Shown: positions 1 through 8,330, counted from the first letter of the stretch. The stretch: 64,000 bases of DNA from Colwellia ponticola (GCF_005885605.1 NZ_SZVP01000011.1:1-64000); one strand, 5' to 3'. Made by a program: numbers and translations. The notes: generated by a model from the sequence alone, not told the origin.

Positions 1-2
1 CA

Positions 3-254
3 TTTTTTGCCCAGCCTTCTTGGACACTGCTTGGCGGAATATTAGGGCTAATATATGTTGTGATTCTAACTATTACGGCGCCAGCAATAGGTATCGCGAT
101 GACCATGATCGGGATTTTAACCGGCCAAGTGGCGAAGAGCTTACTCATTGATCACTTTGGCTTATTTGCTAGTCAACCGCGACCAATTGACCGAAAGCGC
201 CTTATCGCACTGGGATTTATCGTAGCAGCACTTATGTTAATAGCACAAGGTTAA
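3..254 (+). CDS. DMT-superfamily YdcZ/DUF606 membrane protein, C-terminal part
   Basis: Partial gene entering from the left edge. The open frame runs from base 3 to the TAA at 252-254 with no start codon inside the window. The visible 83 residues are two to three hydrophobic helices with a Gly/Ala-rich helix, a GQ pair and the segment LLIDHFGLF followed by RPI, which is the C-terminal signature of the DUF606 (YdcZ) family of small inner-membrane proteins. Family members often occur as adjacent pairs, and a second copy begins ten bases downstream, so the two probably form one heteromeric unit. Substrate is unknown. Confidence 0.8.
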   Translation, partial: FFAQPSWTLLGGILGLIYVVILTITAPAIGIAMTMIGILTGQVAKSLLIDHFGLFASQPRPIDRKRLIALGFIVAALMLIAQG

Positions 255-263
255 GGGGGAGTG

Positions 264-716
264 ATGACATTTATTATGATTATGTTGGCGGTCATCGGTG
301 GCGCAACATTGAGTATTCAAGCGGCAATTAATGGACAACTTGGCAGTAAAGTTGGCGTATTTCGTTGTGCCTTTTTAACCTTCTCGTTAGGTGCCTTGGT
401 GACAGGTCTGCTTATTTTTTATTTTGAACCTGCGCATTCGTTAACTTTACTCGAGGTACCTAAATGGCAGTTGCTAGGCGCGATGTGCGGCGTACCCTAC
501 ATAGTTATTATGGTGTTTGCGGTGCAAAAAATTGGTACAGCGGTAGCAACGGTAGCGGTTATTTTTGGGCAACTGTTAATGAGCATGTTAATCGATAATT
601 TCGGCTGGTTCGGCAATGACGCGATAGTGTTTTCGCCAAGTAGAATAGCGGCCGTTATCTGCTTAGGTATTGCGCTGTACTATATCCATGCCAGTAACCA
701 AAACAGCTTGGAATAA
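264..716 (+). CDS. DMT-superfamily YdcZ/DUF606 membrane protein
   Basis: About 150 residues with five predicted hydrophobic helices and no soluble domain. The N-terminal GGATLSIQAAINGQLG motif and the C-terminal LLMSMLIDNFGWFG motif match the DUF606 family. It directly follows another family member ending at 254. An AAGG/GGGAG ribosome site overlaps the stop of the first gene; the ATG at 264 fits its spacing better than the in-frame GTG at 261. Likely a two-gene transport unit of unknown substrate. The family is sure, the function is not. Confidence 0.85.
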   Translation: MTFIMIMLAVIGGATLSIQAAINGQLGSKVGVFRCAFLTFSLGALVTGLLIFYFEPAHSLTLLEVPKWQLLGAMCGVPYIVIMVFAVQKIGTAVATVAVIFGQLLMSMLIDNFGWFGNDAIVFSPSRIAAVICLGIALYYIHASNQNSLE

Positions 717-766
717 AGCTAAAAAACTTATGTTTATTTTTTATTTATAAACAGTCAGTTACTAAA

Positions 767-810
767 CATGCCACCCATAATGAAATAGACACTTTATTAT
801 GGGTGGCATG
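767..810. terminator. 15-bp perfect inverted repeat, probable terminator of the DUF606 pair
   Basis: CATGCCACCCATAAT (767-781) and its exact complement at 796-810 form a 15-bp stem with a 14-base loop, starting about 50 bases after the DUF606 stop codon. A short T-run (ttttt) follows at 815-819, separated from the stem by a few bases, so it is a plausible but not classic rho-independent terminator on the plus strand. Confidence 0.55.
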
Positions 811-1152
811 ATACGTTTTTCTTTATCGGGATCAGTGAAGTGGCATAGTAAGCTTCCTAAAATACATAACTATTTTGAGCTTTTTGTGGGCATTGTTGGT
901 ATTCTTACTATATGTCCAGCTGGAGTACTCACAGAAGTTTTTGGCACAAGCCAAATTGTCTGGTTTTCTTGATTAAGAGTAGCCATGCTTATTGAGTAGT
1001 GAAAGTTAGCAGGGGTTTGCAAGTCGTACAAAAAAAGTTGGTTTTTATTCGTACCCACTAACGTATAGCCAACGATTTTTAGCCGCTTAAAAGGGGGGAG
1101 GCGTCAGAAGCGTATCCTGCCAAACCAAGGAGAGAGTGCTATTGAGCAATTA
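811..1152. other. intergenic stretch without a supported gene
   Basis: No convincing gene. A 62-codon minus-strand frame at 870-1058 has no recognisable family and no ribosome site. From about 1090 the base composition becomes more GC-rich, continuing into the DUF2141 gene. An AAGGAGAGAG purine run at 1127-1136 lies upstream of that gene's start. Confidence 0.5.
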
Positions 1153-1671
1153 ATGAGAGAATCAATTAATCGGCAGTCTGCGTTGGCATCGACTGCTAGG
1201 CATCCGGTGACGCGGTTTCCTGTGGGGATCCGTTGTGTAGCATTGTCGGCAGTGCTAGTATTGGCGAATCTTCCTGCCATGGTATTTGCCGAATCATCGT
1301 GCTCCGGAATTCAAGTGACAATTCCGAACATTAAAAACAGCACGGGGGCTGTAGCTTGTGCGCTTTTCGAATCGTCATCGGGTTTCCCGACTGAATTTTT
1401 GCACTCTGCGACTAATATAGTGATGATAAAAATTCGAGATACGCAGGCACGTTGCAACTTTTTAGATATCCCTCCGGGAACGTATGCGTTGGCAGTTATT
1501 CATGATGAAAACAAGGACGGCAAACTTGGAACTAACTTTCTAGGGGTCCCCACTGAAGGTTATGGTTTTTCAAACGGCGCAGAAGCCTCGATGAGTGCCC
1601 CTTCGTTTGAGGCCGCCAGATTTTCGTATGACGGGCAAAATCTTGATCTGACAATTAGATTGACCTATTGA
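1153..1671 (+). CDS. secreted DUF2141 domain protein
   Basis: The 172-residue protein has a basic N-terminus and a hydrophobic stretch around residues 27-46 ending in VFA, a likely signal peptide. The mature part matches DUF2141: an ACALFES strand, a CNFLDIPPGTYALAVIHDEN turn, then GKLGTNFLGVPTEGYGFS. This family is a small periplasmic beta-sandwich of unknown function. The ATG is 16 bases from the best purine-rich ribosome site, so the start is approximate. Codons are noticeably more GC-rich (ccg, ggg, gcg) than in neighbouring genes, suggesting acquisition from elsewhere. It has no obvious operon partner. Confidence 0.75.
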   Translation: MRESINRQSALASTARHPVTRFPVGIRCVALSAVLVLANLPAMVFAESSCSGIQVTIPNIKNSTGAVACALFESSSGFPTEFLHSATNIVMIKIRDTQARCNFLDIPPGTYALAVIHDENKDGKLGTNFLGVPTEGYGFSNGAEASMSAPSFEAARFSYDGQNLDLTIRLTY

Positions 1672-1995
1672 GCGACTTCTGCGTGAATAGCGTAGCATTT
1701 TTTCAATCTAGCACGACCATTAAGAGTTTGCCATGCCTAACAAATCGTTACCGTGGAATTCTTATGATACGTTTTACTGAGAATTTTACCTAGGTGAGTT
1801 GATTTGGAACCTAATTGCTCTTATATTATGTCTAAGTCAATGAAATATATGTTATATTTTATCATTCTAGCCGTTTTATTATATTGTTGACACATAGAGT
1901 ATGGCTTTGGTTTGTCAAACTAACCCAAGTATAGAGGCTAGCACCTCGTGGAGAGTCATGGTGTCTAAGTGAATAATGATATTTAGGTTTAATTT
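1672..1995. other. intergenic stretch without a gene
   Basis: No coding frame of note. A TTGACA at 1887-1892 has no good -10 box at the right distance. A short GAGG/CCTC hairpin lies near 1935-1949. The strongly AT-rich part (1800-1890) may hold the promoter of the globin gene, but no exact promoter can be supported. Confidence 0.4.
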
Positions 1996-2409
1996 ATGAA
2001 TTTTAGCAGTTGTGAGTATGGCGTAGGAGACAACTCTTACGTGATGGCAGGAAAGTTACCGGGTATTACTCAACTCGTTGATGAGTTTTATCGTAATATG
2101 GATACTTTTTCTGAATCAAAAAAAATTAGGGATATGCATTCGAGTGATTTATCTGAATCTGGAAAAAAGTTAGCTTATTTTTTGTCTGGCTGGCTTGGCG
2201 GACCCAAATTATATGCTGAGCATTACGGGCGTATCAATATTCCGCAAGCACATAAGCATTTATCAGTAGGTGTTGAAGAAAGTGAAGCATGGCTATTGTG
2301 TATGGAAAAAGCCATAGAGAAACAACCTTATGAAGCTGCGTTTAAAGTGTATTTACTTGAACAATTAAGAGTTCCTGCAGAAAGAATTAGAATGGTGTCA
2401 GGCACCTAG
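1996..2409 (+). CDS. group II truncated hemoglobin
   Basis: A 137-residue protein with the compact 2-over-2 globin fold signature: YGVGDNSYVMAGKLPGI at the N-terminus, EFYRNMD in helix B, YFLSGWLGGPKLYAEHYG in helix E/F, and QAHKHLSVG with the probable proximal histidine of helix F. SEAWLLCMEKA carries the Trp at G8 that is typical of group II. Such proteins bind O2 or NO in the cytoplasm and usually serve detoxification or redox sensing. It stands alone, with an acetyltransferase 90 bases downstream. Length is typical for the family. Confidence 0.9.
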   Translation: MNFSSCEYGVGDNSYVMAGKLPGITQLVDEFYRNMDTFSESKKIRDMHSSDLSESGKKLAYFLSGWLGGPKLYAEHYGRINIPQAHKHLSVGVEESEAWLLCMEKAIEKQPYEAAFKVYLLEQLRVPAERIRMVSGT

Positions 2410-2499
2410 CAACACTAACAAACACCTTAATAAGCCGGTTAACAAGTCAAATAACCTTGGGGGTTGCTCCTGCGCTGCTTAACGCGACAGTAAAAGTCT

Positions 2500-2961
2500 A
2501 TGGAAATTATTGAGTATTCATCAAGTCGAGCAAAACAAGTCGCGGATCTGTTTTATATGTCAGTTCATGCTATCGACTCATTAATTTACGGCCAAGCGCA
2601 AAAAAATGCTTGGGCTGCCTATCCCATTGATTATGGTGCTTGGCAGAATAGGCTTGCGCTGACAAAACCCTACCTACTGTTAATTGATGACGAGGTTGCC
2701 GGCTTTATTGAGTTAGCGCCTGATGGGCATATACATTGCCTTTATGTTTCACCTGTATGCCAGCGAAAAGGCGTAGCAACGGCGTTACTACATCATGTGT
2801 TCTGCGTTGCTAACAAGCTTGGTATCAAGCAGTTATATGTAGAGGCATCATTCATCGCTAAACCGCTGTTTGAAAAGTTTGGTTTTTTACTACAACATGA
2901 AAACAACGTCGTCAGGAATACGGTTGTATTAGTTAACTTTACGATGAGTAAACGGTTATAG
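2500..2961 (+). CDS. GNAT-family N-acetyltransferase
   Basis: The 153-residue protein is a single GNAT domain. The acetyl-CoA pyrophosphate-binding loop reads CLYVSPVCQRKGVATALLHHV (about residues 86-106), the Q/R-x-x-G-x-A signature, followed by KQLYVEAS and KPLFEKFGFL, the usual last strand and helix. It resembles the YafP/PhnO-like group of small acetyltransferases, but the acceptor substrate cannot be read from sequence. The ATG start aligns with the beginning of the domain (EIIEYSSSRAKQVADLF). Confidence 0.85.
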   Translation: MEIIEYSSSRAKQVADLFYMSVHAIDSLIYGQAQKNAWAAYPIDYGAWQNRLALTKPYLLLIDDEVAGFIELAPDGHIHCLYVSPVCQRKGVATALLHHVFCVANKLGIKQLYVEASFIAKPLFEKFGFLLQHENNVVRNTVVLVNFTMSKRL

Positions 2962-3121
2962 CGCTAATAATATGACCCTAATAAGTTACTCTACAGAGTT
3001 TACACAGCGGGGTTACTCCGAAAAATGTAAAGTAAGAGTTAAATTCGTGCTTAAGCTGACTTAACTGATTATAATTCTCCTCCTTTGTAATTGTTAAATG
3101 TTTAGTCAAGGTAGAATAACG

Positions 3122-3439
3122 ATGGCTTGGATATATTTGGTACTCGCTGGGCTTTTTGAAATTGGTTGGCCGATTGGCTTAAAGCTAGCGCAAGACGATA
3201 AGACGCGTATTATGGGGTTGACCATTGCGGTAGTTTTTATCGCAGCGAGTGGTTTTCTGCTGTGGTTGGCACAAAAACAAATTCCTATTGGCACCTCGTA
3301 TGCGGTATGGACCGGGATTGGCGCAGCAGGTACTTTTATTGTTGGCGTGATTTTTTATGGCGATCCCGCAAGTTTAGGTCGTTACTTAGGGATTATGTTA
3401 ATTATATTGGGTGTCGCTACCTTAAAATTATCGCATTAA
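3122..3439 (+). CDS. sugE: SMR-family guanidinium exporter, SugE/Gdx type
   Basis: The 105-residue protein has four hydrophobic helices. Helix 1 (LVLAGLFEIGWPIGLKLAQ) carries the essential membrane Glu and the Trp and Lys characteristic of the Gdx/SugE branch rather than EmrE; GTSYAVWTGIGAAGTF is the conserved helix 3. Known Gdx proteins are dual-topology H+/guanidinium antiporters. The ATG at 3122 is chosen because family members start MAW-; it is preceded by AAGG. An in-frame upstream ATG at 3098 would add eight unlikely residues. I see no guanidine riboswitch in the leader. A GC-rich hairpin follows the gene. Confidence 0.88.
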   Translation: MAWIYLVLAGLFEIGWPIGLKLAQDDKTRIMGLTIAVVFIAASGFLLWLAQKQIPIGTSYAVWTGIGAAGTFIVGVIFYGDPASLGRYLGIMLIILGVATLKLSH

Positions 3440-3477
3440 TCTATAGCGCCAATACAGGTCAACTAACATACGATAAA

Positions 3478-3499
3478 GCCGCGTAGCTAGCTACGCGGC
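3478..3499. terminator. perfect 22-bp palindrome after the SMR gene
   Basis: GCCGCGTAGCT followed at once by AGCTACGCGGC forms an 11-bp self-complementary hairpin about 40 bases after the SMR stop codon. The downstream run is T-rich but interrupted (tagtttgtttta). Likely a transcription terminator; the absent loop means the hairpin would open a few central bases. Confidence 0.6.
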
Positions 3500-3569
3500 A
3501 ACTTAGTTTGTTTTATCTGCTTGTGGCGTTTCTGAGCGAAATACCGCTACTGAAACATCAAAAACTTAA

Positions 3570-3802
3570 CGTTCGTTCTCACTGGCAATGTCAATATCTC
3601 CGGGACCGGTTAATATGATTATTGTCTCTTCAGGAGCAAGTTATGGTATACGTAAAACTTTTTCACTTTTTTCTTGGTCTGTCTTAGGTGATAAAGTATC
3701 AAGACTTCTAAACAGTGAGTTTAGGTTAAAACTTTTTAATCAATTCATGGGGGGGTATTAATTTTTACGGCGAGTTTTTTACTTTACGCTCAATTTAGTT
3801 AA
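3570..3802 (+). pseudogene. LysE/RhtB-family exporter remnant, internally deleted and frameshifted
   Basis: Conceptual translation from 3570 reads SLAMSISPGPVNMIIVSSGASYG, the N-terminal first helix of LysE/RhtB amino-acid exporters. It then passes directly into WSVLGDKVSRLLNSEFRLKLFNQF, the C-terminal helix of the same family, so roughly 120-140 central residues are missing. A second lesion lies in a run of seven Gs (3749-3755): one added G would restore GVLIFTASFLLYAQFS and the TAA at 3800-3802. A stop codon lies just upstream of 3570, so the true start is also lost. This is a clear decayed gene, not an assembly artefact of one base. Confidence 0.8.
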
Positions 3803-3896
3803 CGTGATAAAATGTCTAACAAGGCTAGCAAACTTGCTTTTTAGTAAGGTTGGTATAAGGGATTTACATCAAAATTCAGGTGAAAAAATTATATAA

Positions 3897-4514
3897 ATGA
3901 ACAGTAAGCGCATACATCAAATTATTGGACTGTTTTTAGTTTTCCCTGTAATTGGCTGGACATTAACAGGAATATTTTTCTTTATTAAACCTGGCTATCA
4001 GCAGGCATATGATCAGTTATCGGTCAAAACTTATCCGATAGAAAAATCATTTATTATCCCAGAATCTCAAGAGTGGACAGAGGTTAGGTTATTAAAAACC
4101 ATACTTGGTTATCATTTACTTGTTAAAACTGCTGAAGGCTTTGAACATTTAGACCCTATAACGCTCAAATCAAAAGCAGTCCCGACGAGTGAAGAACTCC
4201 GCTCACTTTTCAATGATTCATTTTTAAAAAATTCAGAGCGGTATGGGTATGTCATCTCTAGTGATAGTGTCAATGTTATTACTAATAAAGGCATAGAAGT
4301 GGCACTTAATTGGGATAGGTTAACGCTAAGGCAAAGCGGAGAAGACACCAAATGGATAAACACATTATATAAAGTACATTACTTACAATGGACACCTTAT
4401 AAAAGTATAAATCAATATATGGGTACCGTTGGTTTATTATTGTTAATGATATTAACTCTATTGGGTGTGAAGATTTATATATCTGGTAGCGTTAAAAATA
4501 GGCATATACCCTAA
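3897..4514 (+). CDS. PepSY-associated membrane protein
   Basis: The 205-residue protein has one helix near the N-terminus (residues 8-29, IIGLFLVFPVIGWTLTGIFFF), a periplasmic-sized middle region and a second helix near the C-terminus (about 175-195, GTVGLLLLMILTLLGVKIY). The HQIIGLFLVFPVIGWTLTG start and the KVHYLQWTP segment before the last helix are typical of PepSY-associated TM proteins, which often accompany iron or flavin-related membrane redox functions. It precedes a porin by 174 bases, but no functional link is evident. Exact role is unknown. Confidence 0.7.
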   Translation: MNSKRIHQIIGLFLVFPVIGWTLTGIFFFIKPGYQQAYDQLSVKTYPIEKSFIIPESQEWTEVRLLKTILGYHLLVKTAEGFEHLDPITLKSKAVPTSEELRSLFNDSFLKNSERYGYVISSDSVNVITNKGIEVALNWDRLTLRQSGEDTKWINTLYKVHYLQWTPYKSINQYMGTVGLLLLMILTLLGVKIYISGSVKNRHIP

Positions 4515-4688
4515 CGCGGTCAAACATCGTACAACTTCTGCATAATAGCGCAATAATTAGTGGATTTGTCGCTAGATCGTAACTATTTAGGTTGGATGTC
4601 CTAGTCAATTATTTGTTAGAATAAATGATCCCATTATTTTGACAAGAGACTAAGCGAAGCTTACTCAAACAACCAGATAGAGATTTAC

Positions 4689-5897
4689 ATGAATAAAACC
4701 TTAGTTGCAGCATGGCTTTCGACGATTGTTATCGTCCCCACAGTATCTGCAATCGAAATTTATAAAGATGAGACTAATGCCGTTGCAATTGGTGGTTTTA
4801 TCGACGCGCGTATTATTAATACTCAAGATACAACTGAAGTGGTTAACGGAGCTTCTCGTATTAACTTTGCTTTTAGTCGTCAGTTAAAAAATGATTGGCA
4901 AGCTTATGCCTTGCTTGAATGGGGAGTTAACCCCGTAGGCAGTACCGATATTGTTTATAACAATCGCTTTGAATCGATTCAAGACGAGTTTTTCTATAAC
5001 CGTCTTGGTTATGTCGGTTTGTCTCACGAAAAGTACGGCAGCATCACCCTTGGTAAGCAATGGGGCGCTTGGTATGACGTGGTCTACAGCACAAACTATG
5101 GTTTTGTCTGGGATGGTAACACCGCCGGTGTTTACACATACAACAAAGACGACGGTGCGGTAAATGGCGTGGGACGTGGTGATAAAACGTTGCAATATCG
5201 TAATAGCTTTGGTGATCTAAGCTTTACTGTACAAACTCAGCTTAAAAATAACACTTTTTTCACTTGTGATAATGAAAATATTACAGCAAGGGACTGTGAA
5301 CGATTACTGGCAACAGGCTCTGATGCTGCACAACAAGTTGACTATAATTACACTTATGGTGGCGCGGTAACCTATCAAGCAACCGATAAACTGGTATTAA
5401 CAGCGGGTATGAACCGGGGTGAGTTTGATGTGACCTTTGGTAGTGGGAGAACATCCACTGCTGTTGATCTTATTTACGGTATGGGTGTCACCTGGGGTAA
5501 CTTTAAAGACAACGGCTTTTATGCCGCGATAAACGTCAACAAAAATGAAAATCATGATACCGATAATATCGGTCGTTTAATTGATAAGGCCGTTGGTCTA
5601 GAATCATTGTTTTCATACCAATTTGATAATGAGATGCGTACTTTTGTCTCGTACAATATTTTAGATGCGGGCAATAATTACGTTATTCAGCCTAATTTTA
5701 ATGCCGACCCAAATGATAATTTTAAGCGCCAATTCGTGGTAGTAGGCCTACATTATATGTTTGACGCTGCTACCGTTGTTTATGTTGAAGCTCGTCGTGA
5801 TTACAGCGACTTCACTAGCGCGGACAAGGAGCAACAAGCCAGAATGGAATTATCTGAAGATCACGGCATTGCTATTGGTATTCGCTATACTCTTTAA
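4689..5897 (+). CDS. outer-membrane porin, general Gram-negative type
   Basis: A 402-residue protein with a cleavable signal peptide (residues 1-21, ending VSA) and a 16-strand-like beta-barrel pattern of alternating aromatic/hydrophobic and polar residues. Typical porin phrases are GGFIDARI, YNRLGYVGLS, YGSITLGKQWGAWYDVV and a C-terminal strand ending GIRYTL. It should form trimeric diffusion channels for small solutes. Length is slightly above enteric OmpC/OmpF. The gene is flanked by its own hairpin terminator and appears monocistronic. Confidence 0.85.
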   Translation: MNKTLVAAWLSTIVIVPTVSAIEIYKDETNAVAIGGFIDARIINTQDTTEVVNGASRINFAFSRQLKNDWQAYALLEWGVNPVGSTDIVYNNRFESIQDEFFYNRLGYVGLSHEKYGSITLGKQWGAWYDVVYSTNYGFVWDGNTAGVYTYNKDDGAVNGVGRGDKTLQYRNSFGDLSFTVQTQLKNNTFFTCDNENITARDCERLLATGSDAAQQVDYNYTYGGAVTYQATDKLVLTAGMNRGEFDVTFGSGRTSTAVDLIYGMGVTWGNFKDNGFYAAINVNKNENHDTDNIGRLIDKAVGLESLFSYQFDNEMRTFVSYNILDAGNNYVIQPNFNADPNDNFKRQFVVVGLHYMFDAATVVYVEARRDYSDFTSADKEQQARMELSEDHGIAIGIRYTL

Positions 5898-5905
5898 GCT
5901 AAACT

Positions 5906-5935
5906 GTTGCGCTTTTTAATTGAAAAAAACGCAAC
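5906..5935 (+). terminator. hairpin terminator of the porin gene
   Basis: GTTGCG at 5906-5911 pairs with CGCAAC at 5930-5935, and inner T- and A-runs extend the stem. It starts nine bases after the porin stop codon. The stem contains the U-rich side, so it resembles a rho-independent terminator with the T-run inside the 5' arm rather than after the hairpin. Confidence 0.5.
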
Positions 5936-5954
5936 ACACTCATCTCATGCTCAT

Positions 5955-5989
5955 GCCTTTTGTCGGTATTCTCAATGCCGATAAAAGGC
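5955..5989. repeat. inverted repeat between porin and AraC genes
   Basis: GCCTTTTGTCGG (5955-5966) pairs with CCGATAAAAGGC (5978-5989), allowing one G-T pair, around an 11-base loop. It sits between the convergent porin and AraC regulator genes and could act as a shared terminator, although no long T-run follows on either strand. Confidence 0.5.
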
Positions 5990-6024
5990 GATATGTTGCA
6001 GCAATGGCGTCGTTTTATTCACAG

Positions 6025-6804
6025 TTAACTTTTACTGTATTGCATTGGTGGTTTACCAAGCATTTTTTTAAAAAAGACTATAAATGCGCTAACTGACTCA
6101 TAACCCAATTCATCGGCAATTATTTGTATCGGTTTTTTTTCATCTAACATTTGTAGCGCTAAAATCAGATGTAACTGCCTCTTCCAATGTCCAAACGTTG
6201 TACCGATATTTTTTCTTACTAATCGTGTAAAAGTTCTTTCACTCATCGAGTAGTGCGTGGCCCATTGTGCAATAGTTTGTCGATCATTGGGATGCGCTAA
6301 TAAATGATGAGCAAGTTCATTTAACTTTTCGTGTTTTGGGATGGAAAAATCAAACTGTTTCTTTGTCATTTGGCTGATCTGATATAAAAGCACATCAGCT
6401 AATTTTTGTGTTTCACTATTTTCTACATAAAATTGATCTTGTTGTGTTAGGTGTATTATTAGCTCTTTAATTAAAGGAGATATAGTGATGGTATGAATTT
6501 CATCTGGCATACCAATGACATCAGGTGGTACAAATAGCATACAAACCCTAGCGTCAGAGGGGATCTTAATACTGTGAGGTTCATTGCTTGGTATCCAAAT
6601 GCCGCAATTGACAGGCACCATCGAGATAGCATTAATTAATGTACAAGTAATTAATCCTTCCAGTGGTACAACAAGTTGACACTTTACATGCGTATGTATA
6701 GGTGTTTCATGCACCTTATGCATATTGGTGAGATCTAAAGCAATTGGATGCATAGGATAGCTATCACTATTGAAGGCTTCAAATTGACTGTGTAATGTTT
6801 TCAT
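6025..6804 (-). CDS. AraC-family transcriptional regulator, NimR-like
   Basis: The protein of about 259 residues has an N-terminal cupin-like sensing part (HETPIHTHVKCQLVVPLEG, WIPSNEPHSIKIP) and a C-terminal AraC DNA-binding domain with two helix-turn-helix units: TIAQWATHYSMSERTFTRLVRK and PIQIIADELGYESVSAFIVFFKK, ending KPPMQYSKS. ATG at 6804 is preferred over the in-frame TTG at 6807. It is divergent from the CynX/NimT-like exporter across a 112-base AT-rich region, the same arrangement as NimR (YeaM)-NimT (YeaN) in E. coli, so it likely controls that exporter. The inducer is unknown. Confidence 0.82.
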   Translation of the reverse strand: MKTLHSQFEAFNSDSYPMHPIALDLTNMHKVHETPIHTHVKCQLVVPLEGLITCTLINAISMVPVNCGIWIPSNEPHSIKIPSDARVCMLFVPPDVIGMPDEIHTITISPLIKELIIHLTQQDQFYVENSETQKLADVLLYQISQMTKKQFDFSIPKHEKLNELAHHLLAHPNDRQTIAQWATHYSMSERTFTRLVRKNIGTTFGHWKRQLHLILALQMLDEKKPIQIIADELGYESVSAFIVFFKKMLGKPPMQYSKS

Positions 6805-6916
6805 CAATGTTTTTCATTATTTAATTGACCGTTTTTAACGATAATTAGTCAGTATATCGCAATTAATCTGGTTTTAATTAATATATCATCATTTTATTTA
6901 CGATTACGTAGGTATT

Positions 6917-8164
6917 ATGACAAATAACACTCCCTTAAAAACAAACACCAATACCTTCGTATTACTCGCCGGAATATTATTCATTGCCTTATGTTTAAGA
7001 GGTTTAATAACCGGCGTTGCGCCAGTCATGGAGTTTATTAAAATACAATTTCATCTAGATACTGTGCAATTAAGTCTGTTGACAGAACTCCCATTGATCG
7101 CATTTGCCGTTATTTCACCTTTTGCTTCACGTTTAGGCTTGAGTGTTGGTGTTGAAAAAACGTTATTCTTGGCGCTTATTTTAATGATACTTGGTAGTTT
7201 TATTCGTGCGACTAATTCCCCGCTACTTCTGTTTGCTGGCACCGCTTTAATCGGTATTGGTATTGCGCTAGCAAATGTGTTGGTACCTGGATTATTAAAA
7301 CGTAATTTCGCCAATCATATTACCTCAGTTACTTCTGCTTATGTGTTGATGATGGGAATTGGCGCAACCGCCAGTGCAGGAGTCACTGTGCCTATTGCTT
7401 TGATGGCTGACTCAGGACACTTGCCATTATCTGGATGGGCACTTTCACTAATATGCTTAGCGTTACCATCGCTGATTGCTTTAATAATATGGATACCACA
7501 AGTTAAATCAGCGAGTAAGTTACCGGCGATTGAATCTAGCAATATTCATAAATACATGTGGAAATCTAAGCAAGCTTGGGCAGTATCTGTGTTCCTTGGT
7601 TTAAATTTTGTTCTTATGTATATATTTATTGCATGGCTTCCAGCAATGCTTAGTAATAGCGGTTATTCAGAGCAAGATGCTGGCATTATTTATGGCTTTT
7701 TTCAGTTTGCTACTATCATTCCCGCCTTTATATTACCTATCTTAACGAAGTGGATTGCGAATAAAAAAATAGTAGCAATCATGTTTATAAAAATAGCGCT
7801 ATTGGGGATTTTAGGACTGGTGCTATTACCTACTTTTTCTACACTATGGACTGCTTTGATTGGCTTTGGCACAGGGGGCGGTTTAATTATCGCGATGTCG
7901 CTACTAAGCCTTAAAACAAGCAGCAGTGAGCAAGCCTCTACTTTATCTGGAATGGCTCAATGTGTTGGCTATAGTATTGCCGCATTAGGTCCCATTTTTA
8001 TTGGTTCGTTACAGTCAATAACGGGTAGCTGGCAAGTACCACTTTTATGTTGCTTATTCATCGGGTTTCTATGGTGCTATTTCGCTTATATAGCGGTTGA
8101 TGAAACACCTATTGCAGAGATCTCAAACGAAGATAATGCGGTTACTTCTTTACCAGGCCTGTGA
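6917..8164 (+). CDS. MFS transporter of the CynX/NimT family
   Basis: The 415-residue protein has about twelve hydrophobic helices and no soluble domain. Diagnostic stretches for the CynX/NimT branch are FIALCLRGLITGVAPVM, LLTELPLIAFAVISPFA, GIGIALANVLVPGLLKRNF and FGTGGGLIIAMSLLSLKT. Members move cyanate or export 2-nitroimidazole; the divergent AraC regulator favours the NimT type. Substrate remains inferred. The ATG is at the family-typical position about 20 residues before helix 1. It is probably monocistronic. Confidence 0.82.
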   Translation: MTNNTPLKTNTNTFVLLAGILFIALCLRGLITGVAPVMEFIKIQFHLDTVQLSLLTELPLIAFAVISPFASRLGLSVGVEKTLFLALILMILGSFIRATNSPLLLFAGTALIGIGIALANVLVPGLLKRNFANHITSVTSAYVLMMGIGATASAGVTVPIALMADSGHLPLSGWALSLICLALPSLIALIIWIPQVKSASKLPAIESSNIHKYMWKSKQAWAVSVFLGLNFVLMYIFIAWLPAMLSNSGYSEQDAGIIYGFFQFATIIPAFILPILTKWIANKKIVAIMFIKIALLGILGLVLLPTFSTLWTALIGFGTGGGLIIAMSLLSLKTSSSEQASTLSGMAQCVGYSIAALGPIFIGSLQSITGSWQVPLLCCLFIGFLWCYFAYIAVDETPIAEISNEDNAVTSLPGL

Positions 8165-8302
8165 TGTCTACAACAGTCTAATCATTGATTAATACCGTTT
8201 ACTCTCACAAACTACTTATATTTTTTAATGATATATTTCTCTTCTTATTCAATAGCTTAATTAAATTAAGCAAGCTAGATTTAATATTTTAAAAAATAAC
8301 CA

Positions 8303-8330
8303 TTGTCGAACATGAAACTCGCTCTATAAT
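8303..8330 (+). promoter_or_regulatory. sigma-70 promoter for the YtfL/PaeA-like gene
   Basis: TTGTCG (8303-8308) and a perfect TATAAT (8325-8330) are separated by 16 bases. The expected transcription start near 8337 gives a leader of about 80 bases before the ATG at 8420. The leader contains a TAGCCA/TGGCTA hairpin at 8375-8396. Confidence 0.6.

Noticed and set aside
870-1058. 62-residue minus-strand gene
   Set aside because: No family resemblance, no ribosome site, and composition looks noncoding.
1887-1915. Promoter with TTGACA for the globin gene
   Set aside because: No acceptable -10 box at 16-18 bases downstream.
2962-3121. Guanidine riboswitch before the SMR exporter
   Set aside because: Neither the paired ACGR-loop hairpins of the mini-ykkC class nor a ykkC-like fold is visible.
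4884-5195. Minus-strand frame inside the porin gene
   Set aside because: Shadow of the porin coding sequence with no independent support.
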